Below, piece after piece: positions 6,801 through 8,780 of a stretch of DNA of 8,780 nucleotides (the first letter of the stretch is position 1; each line of letters starts with the position of its first letter). The position numbers were made by a program, and so were the translations under genes. The notes below the pieces were generated by a model. It saw only the letters and a list, made by a program, of their open reading frames with translations, searched no databases and had not been told where the DNA came from. This DNA is from Flavobacterium sp. (GTDB lineage Bacteria > Bacteroidota > Bacteroidia > Flavobacteriales > Flavobacteriaceae): positions 1-8,780 of the forward strand of contig JALRGZ010000114.1 of assembly GCA_023253295.1 (NCBI GenBank), written 5' to 3'.

Positions 6801-8406
6801 AATTACCGTATATCAGGAGCAGGTAATGCTTTTGTCGCAAAAGTTGGCAGGATTCTCTAAGGGGGATGCCGACGTACTTCGTAAGGCGATGGGTAAGAAA
6901 CAAAAGGACGTTCTGGATAAGATGAAAGGGAAGTTCATCGACCAGGCAGTTGCTAAAGGTCATGATGAAAAGAAGCTGGATAAAATTTGGACCGACTGGG
7001 AAGCCTTTGCGAGTTACGCATTTAATAAGTCGCACTCGACTTGTTATGCTTGGGTCGCTTACCAAACTGCTTATTTGAAGGCGCATTATCCTGCTGAATA
7101 TATGGCGGCGGTACTTTCGAATAATATGAATGATATTAAGCAGGTTTCCTTTTTTATGGAAGAATGTAAGCGAATGGGCTTACAGGTTTTAGGACCCTCG
7201 GTGAATGAATCCTATTATAAATTTACCGTAAACGATGATTATGCGGTTCGTTTTGGAATGGGAGCAATTAAAGGAGTGGGTGCCGGAGCGGTAGAAACCA
7301 TTGTAGAAAACAGAAAAAACGGATTGTATAAATCTATTTTTGATTTGGCTAAACGCATTGATTTACGTGCTGCTAATAAAAAAGCATTTGAGAACCTGGC
7401 TTTAGCAGGGGGATTTGACTGTTTTGAAGATACACACAGAGCACAATATTTTCATGATGATGGTGATGGGATTACTTTTTATGAAAAAGCCATGCGTTAT
7501 GGTTCTAAATTCCAGGAAAATGAAAACTCTTCGCAAGTAAGTTTGTTTGGTGAAACTTCTGAAGTTCAAATTGCCGAACCTGTAGTTCCACCTTGTGAAG
7601 ATTGGAGTACAATGGAAAAATTAGCCAAAGAGAAAGAAGTAGTTGGAATTTATATTTCTGGTCATCCATTGGATGATTTTCGATTTGAAATGAAATATTT
7701 CTGTAATGCTAAGTTGGAAGCTCTAAAAAACATGGAAGCTTATGTGGGTAAAACTTTGACTCTTGGTGGAATTATTAATAATGTTCAACATAGGGTAGCT
7801 AAGAATGGTAAAGGTTGGGCCACATTTGCTTTGGAAGGTTATGATGAAAGTTATGAGTTTAGAATTTTTGGTGAAGAATATTTAAAATTCCGTCATTACT
7901 TTATTCAAAATAATTTTATGTTTATAAAGCTCACTATCAAAGAGGGATGGATGAATCAGGAAACGGGTAAAAAAGGAGAGCCAAGATTGCAATTTGTAGA
8001 GATGAAACAGTTACAAGATGTTTTAGAGTCATTTGCTAAAAAATTAATTGTGCTATTGAATATTAAAGATTTACATCCTGATTTTATTCATAAATTGAGT
8101 AATTTGTTTAACGTGAATAAAGGGGATAATCAGGTGACTTTTGAAATAATGGAGTTGGAGAAAATTAAAAAATTAATTGAAGTAGCTCCTGTAGTTGACG
8201 AAAATGAAGAAGTGATTTTTGATGATGATATCGATGATGCCGAAGCAGCAGATATAACTCAGACTAAAGCAGTTCAAGTAACCGAAGTGGAAGAAGTAAA
8301 GGTGGTGACCAAATTAAGTATGGTAAGTAGAAGATTGAAGGTGAAAATTTCTACTGAATTATTACAAGAATTGGAGAAAATGCAAGTAAATTTCAAACTA
8401 AACTAA
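3868..8406 (+). CDS. dnaE: DNA polymerase III alpha subunit with fused N-terminal DnaQ-like exonuclease
   Basis: Replicative DNA polymerase, 1512 residues against about 1160 in E. coli. Residues 1-190 are a DEDDh 3'-5' exonuclease with a full set of catalytic positions: D6 and E8 (FDTETTG), D105 (NLGFDVNI), H170 and D175 (HNATAD). After a linker, residues 260-495 are a PHP domain starting HLHNHTQFS but lacking several metal ligands. The polymerase core follows: GPGRGSAAGS (647-656), catalytic D691 and D693 in PDIDIDF, and D862 in KMDFLGL. YRPGPLEYIP (941-950), FNKSHSTCYAWVAYQTAYLK (1052-1071), a helix-hairpin-helix region (about 1128-1185), a clamp-binding motif QVSLF (1223-1227) and an OB fold (about 1293-1380) complete it. 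The C-terminal tail has an acidic stretch (about 1443-1476). Proofreading is thus tethered in cis, and the exonuclease sits beside PHP, where separate epsilon docks in E. coli. The ATG at 3868 places D6 at the normal distance. GC falls markedly towards the 3' end. Confidence 0.97.
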   Translation: MYLIFDTETTGLPKRWDAPITDTANWPRCIQIAWQLHDDMGQLVEHQDYLVKPEGFNIPYDAERIHGISTELAQAEGITLVEVLEKFNIALSKAKFIVGQNLGFDVNIMGCEFHRMGVDSPMASMPVLDTCTEVTANLLKLPGGRGGRFKLPTLTELHEYLFNVPFAEAHNATADVEATTRCFLELIKREVFTKEELDVPASYFKDFQAKNPQEIQLIGLKHINLKAASDKIREQLQKSEQSVSQTTISEADKKDFTAAKFAHLHNHTQFSVLQSTIGIGPLVAATVKNKFPAVAMTDTGNMMGAFHFVSAVMNHNKGASAKNKALVESGEEPTEIEIKPIVGCEFNICENHTDKSKKDNGYQVVLMAKNKKGYHNLAKMASIAYVDGFYYVPRIDRTVVEKYKEDIMVLSGNLYGEIPSKILNIGENQAEEALLWWKEQFGDDFYLEIMRHNQEDENRVNKTLIELSKKHNVKLIASNNTYYLNKEDANAHDILLCVKDGEKQATPIGRGRGYRYGLPNQEYYYKSEEEMKKLFADLPEAIINIQEIIDKVETYSLYRDVLLPKFEIPDEFKVAEDLADGGVRGENAYLRHLTYTGAERRYEEITDEVRERLDFELMTISNSGYPGYFLIVQDFIAEARKMGVSVGPGRGSAAGSAVAYCLGITNIDPIKYDLLFERFLNPDRVSMPDIDIDFDDEGRGLVMDYVINKYGANQVAQIITYGKMATKSAIRDTARVLDLPLFEADRIAKLIPAMMPGKWNLARFISESEDDVKKALKSSEEFDRVKELIGIAHEENLAGETIQQAKVLEGSMRNTGIHACGVIITPDDITNFVPVTTAKDSDLYVTQFDNSVAESAGLLKMDFLGLKTLTLIKDTVKLVKYRTGIELDPENFPIDDVKTYELFQRGETVGVFQYESPGMQKYMKDLKPTVFADLIAMNALYRPGPLEYIPSFVRRKNGEEEITYDLDACEEYLGETYGITVYQEQVMLLSQKLAGFSKGDADVLRKAMGKKQKDVLDKMKGKFIDQAVAKGHDEKKLDKIWTDWEAFASYAFNKSHSTCYAWVAYQTAYLKAHYPAEYMAAVLSNNMNDIKQVSFFMEECKRMGLQVLGPSVNESYYKFTVNDDYAVRFGMGAIKGVGAGAVETIVENRKNGLYKSIFDLAKRIDLRAANKKAFENLALAGGFDCFEDTHRAQYFHDDGDGITFYEKAMRYGSKFQENENSSQVSLFGETSEVQIAEPVVPPCEDWSTMEKLAKEKEVVGIYISGHPLDDFRFEMKYFCNAKLEALKNMEAYVGKTLTLGGIINNVQHRVAKNGKGWATFALEGYDESYEFRIFGEEYLKFRHYFIQNNFMFIKLTIKEGWMNQETGKKGEPRLQFVEMKQLQDVLESFAKKLIVLLNIKDLHPDFIHKLSNLFNVNKGDNQVTFEIMELEKIKKLIEVAPVVDENEEVIFDDDIDDAEAADITQTKAVQVTEVEEVKVVTKLSMVSRRLKVKISTELLQELEKMQVNFKLN

Positions 8407-8413
8407 ATAAAAA

Positions 8414-8450
8414 GGAGAAAAAGGGTTCTTAGATTCCTCCTTTTTTCTCC
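8414..8450 (+). terminator. Intrinsic-type hairpin terminator after dnaE
   Basis: GGAGAAAAAGG (8414-8424) pairs with CCTTTTTTCTCC (8439-8450) with a single bulged base, around a 14-nt loop. It starts 8 bp after the dnaE stop. A competing fold pairs AAAAAGGAG (8409-8417) with CTCCTTTTT (8437-8445), bringing the U-run to the base of the stem. Either fold would separate dnaE from the thioredoxin gene. Confidence 0.65.
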
Positions 8451-8523
8451 GTATTTATACTGAAAGTGGAGTTTTCTGATAATAATTAACAATATATTAA
8501 TAGCCAAAACCAATTTAGGAATG

Positions 8524-8554
8524 ATGTTTACTTAATATTTAATTTTTAAATTTG
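8524..8554 (+). promoter_or_regulatory. Predicted thioredoxin gene promoter
   Basis: TAAATTTG at 8547-8554 is an exact -7 match. The -33 position holds ATG (8524-8526) in place of TTG, with a 20-nt spacer. Transcription would begin near 8561, giving a leader of about 48 nt that ends in an A-run before the ATG. Together with the upstream terminator this suggests independent transcription. Confidence 0.4.
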
Positions 8555-8608
8555 CAATGTGTTTAAGGAATTAAAGACTTTTGATTTATAAATTTTAAAT
8601 AAAAAAAT

Positions 8609-8780
8609 ATGGCATTAGCAATAACAGATGCTACTTTTGAAGAAGTAGTTTTGAAATCAGATAAACCTGTAATGGTAGATTTTTGGGCAGCTTGGTGTGG
8701 ACCTTGTAGAATGGTTGGACCAATCATCGACGAACTGAAGGAAGAGGGCGATTGGGAAATTCTCCAGAAGTATTCTGGTT
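8609..8780 (+). CDS. trxA: Thioredoxin (partial, N-terminal part)
   Basis: A small cytoplasmic dithiol oxidoreductase that reduces protein disulfides. From the ATG at 8609 the frame is open to the right edge, 57 codons. Residues 1-44 are a textbook bacterial thioredoxin: a short N-terminal strand and helix, then KPVMVDFWAAWCGPC (19-33) with active-site Cys30 and Cys33, and RMVGPIIDELK (34-44). Residues 45-57 (EEGDWEILQKYSG) do not resemble the usual continuation, where an E-Y-x-G-K stretch leads into the VxVxKVDVD strand, and the codons there (CTG, AAG, GAG, GGC, CTC, CAG) are unlike the gene's start. The frame is intact and neither other forward frame restores homology. The cause may be real divergence, recombination or a sequence artefact at the edge. 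A full thioredoxin is about 105 residues. Confidence 0.88.
   Translation, partial: MALAITDATFEEVVLKSDKPVMVDFWAAWCGPCRMVGPIIDELKEEGDWEILQKYSG
8764..8778. repeat. Perfect inverted repeat inside the thioredoxin frame
   Basis: CCAGAA (8764-8769) and TTCTGG (8773-8778) are exact inverted copies separated by GTA. It lies in the stretch where thioredoxin similarity has disappeared, two bases from the window edge. It may be chance or mark a junction. Confidence 0.35.

Overview
The window looks like chromosomal DNA of a Flavobacterium-like member of the Bacteroidota (Flavobacteriaceae). This rests on low GC, codon choice rich in AAA/TTA/GAA, A-rich leaders in place of Shine-Dalgarno sites, several matches to the Bacteroidota promoter pattern TTG-N(17-23)-TAnnTTTG, and protein types typical of the group. 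I see no rRNA, tRNA, CRISPR array, transposase or phage gene.

Layout. (1) 1-883, minus strand: the N-terminal 294 residues of LeuC, the large subunit of 3-isopropylmalate dehydratase; it runs off the left edge and has a good promoter at 955-985. (2) 884-1587: a very AT-rich, T-biased gap of about 700 bp with several palindromes, one strong plus-strand promoter match (1247-1278) and a hairpin (1518-1555). (3) 1588-2373, plus: an exported 261-residue protein with a C-terminal TPR-like region resembling the N-terminal TPR part of flavobacterial PorP-linked OmpA proteins. (4) 2386-3606, minus: a subtilisin-family (S8) lipoprotein protease with its own I9 propeptide, convergent with gene 3 across 12 bp. 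(5) 3607-3867: a divergent promoter region with a near-perfect 20-bp palindrome. (6) 3868-8406, plus: a 1512-residue DNA polymerase III alpha subunit with a DnaQ-like proofreading exonuclease fused to its N-terminus, followed by a hairpin terminator. (7) 8609-8780, plus: the start of a thioredoxin gene whose last visible codons look unlike a thioredoxin.

The genes are mostly separate housekeeping units (leucine synthesis, replication, thiol redox), with two envelope proteins between them; no single operon ties them together. The most informative points are the exonuclease-polymerase fusion combined with a PHP domain missing several metal-ligand positions, the palindrome over the dnaE promoter, the long leader of the TPR gene, and the abrupt loss of thioredoxin-like sequence near the right edge. 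I found no convincing new multi-gene system.
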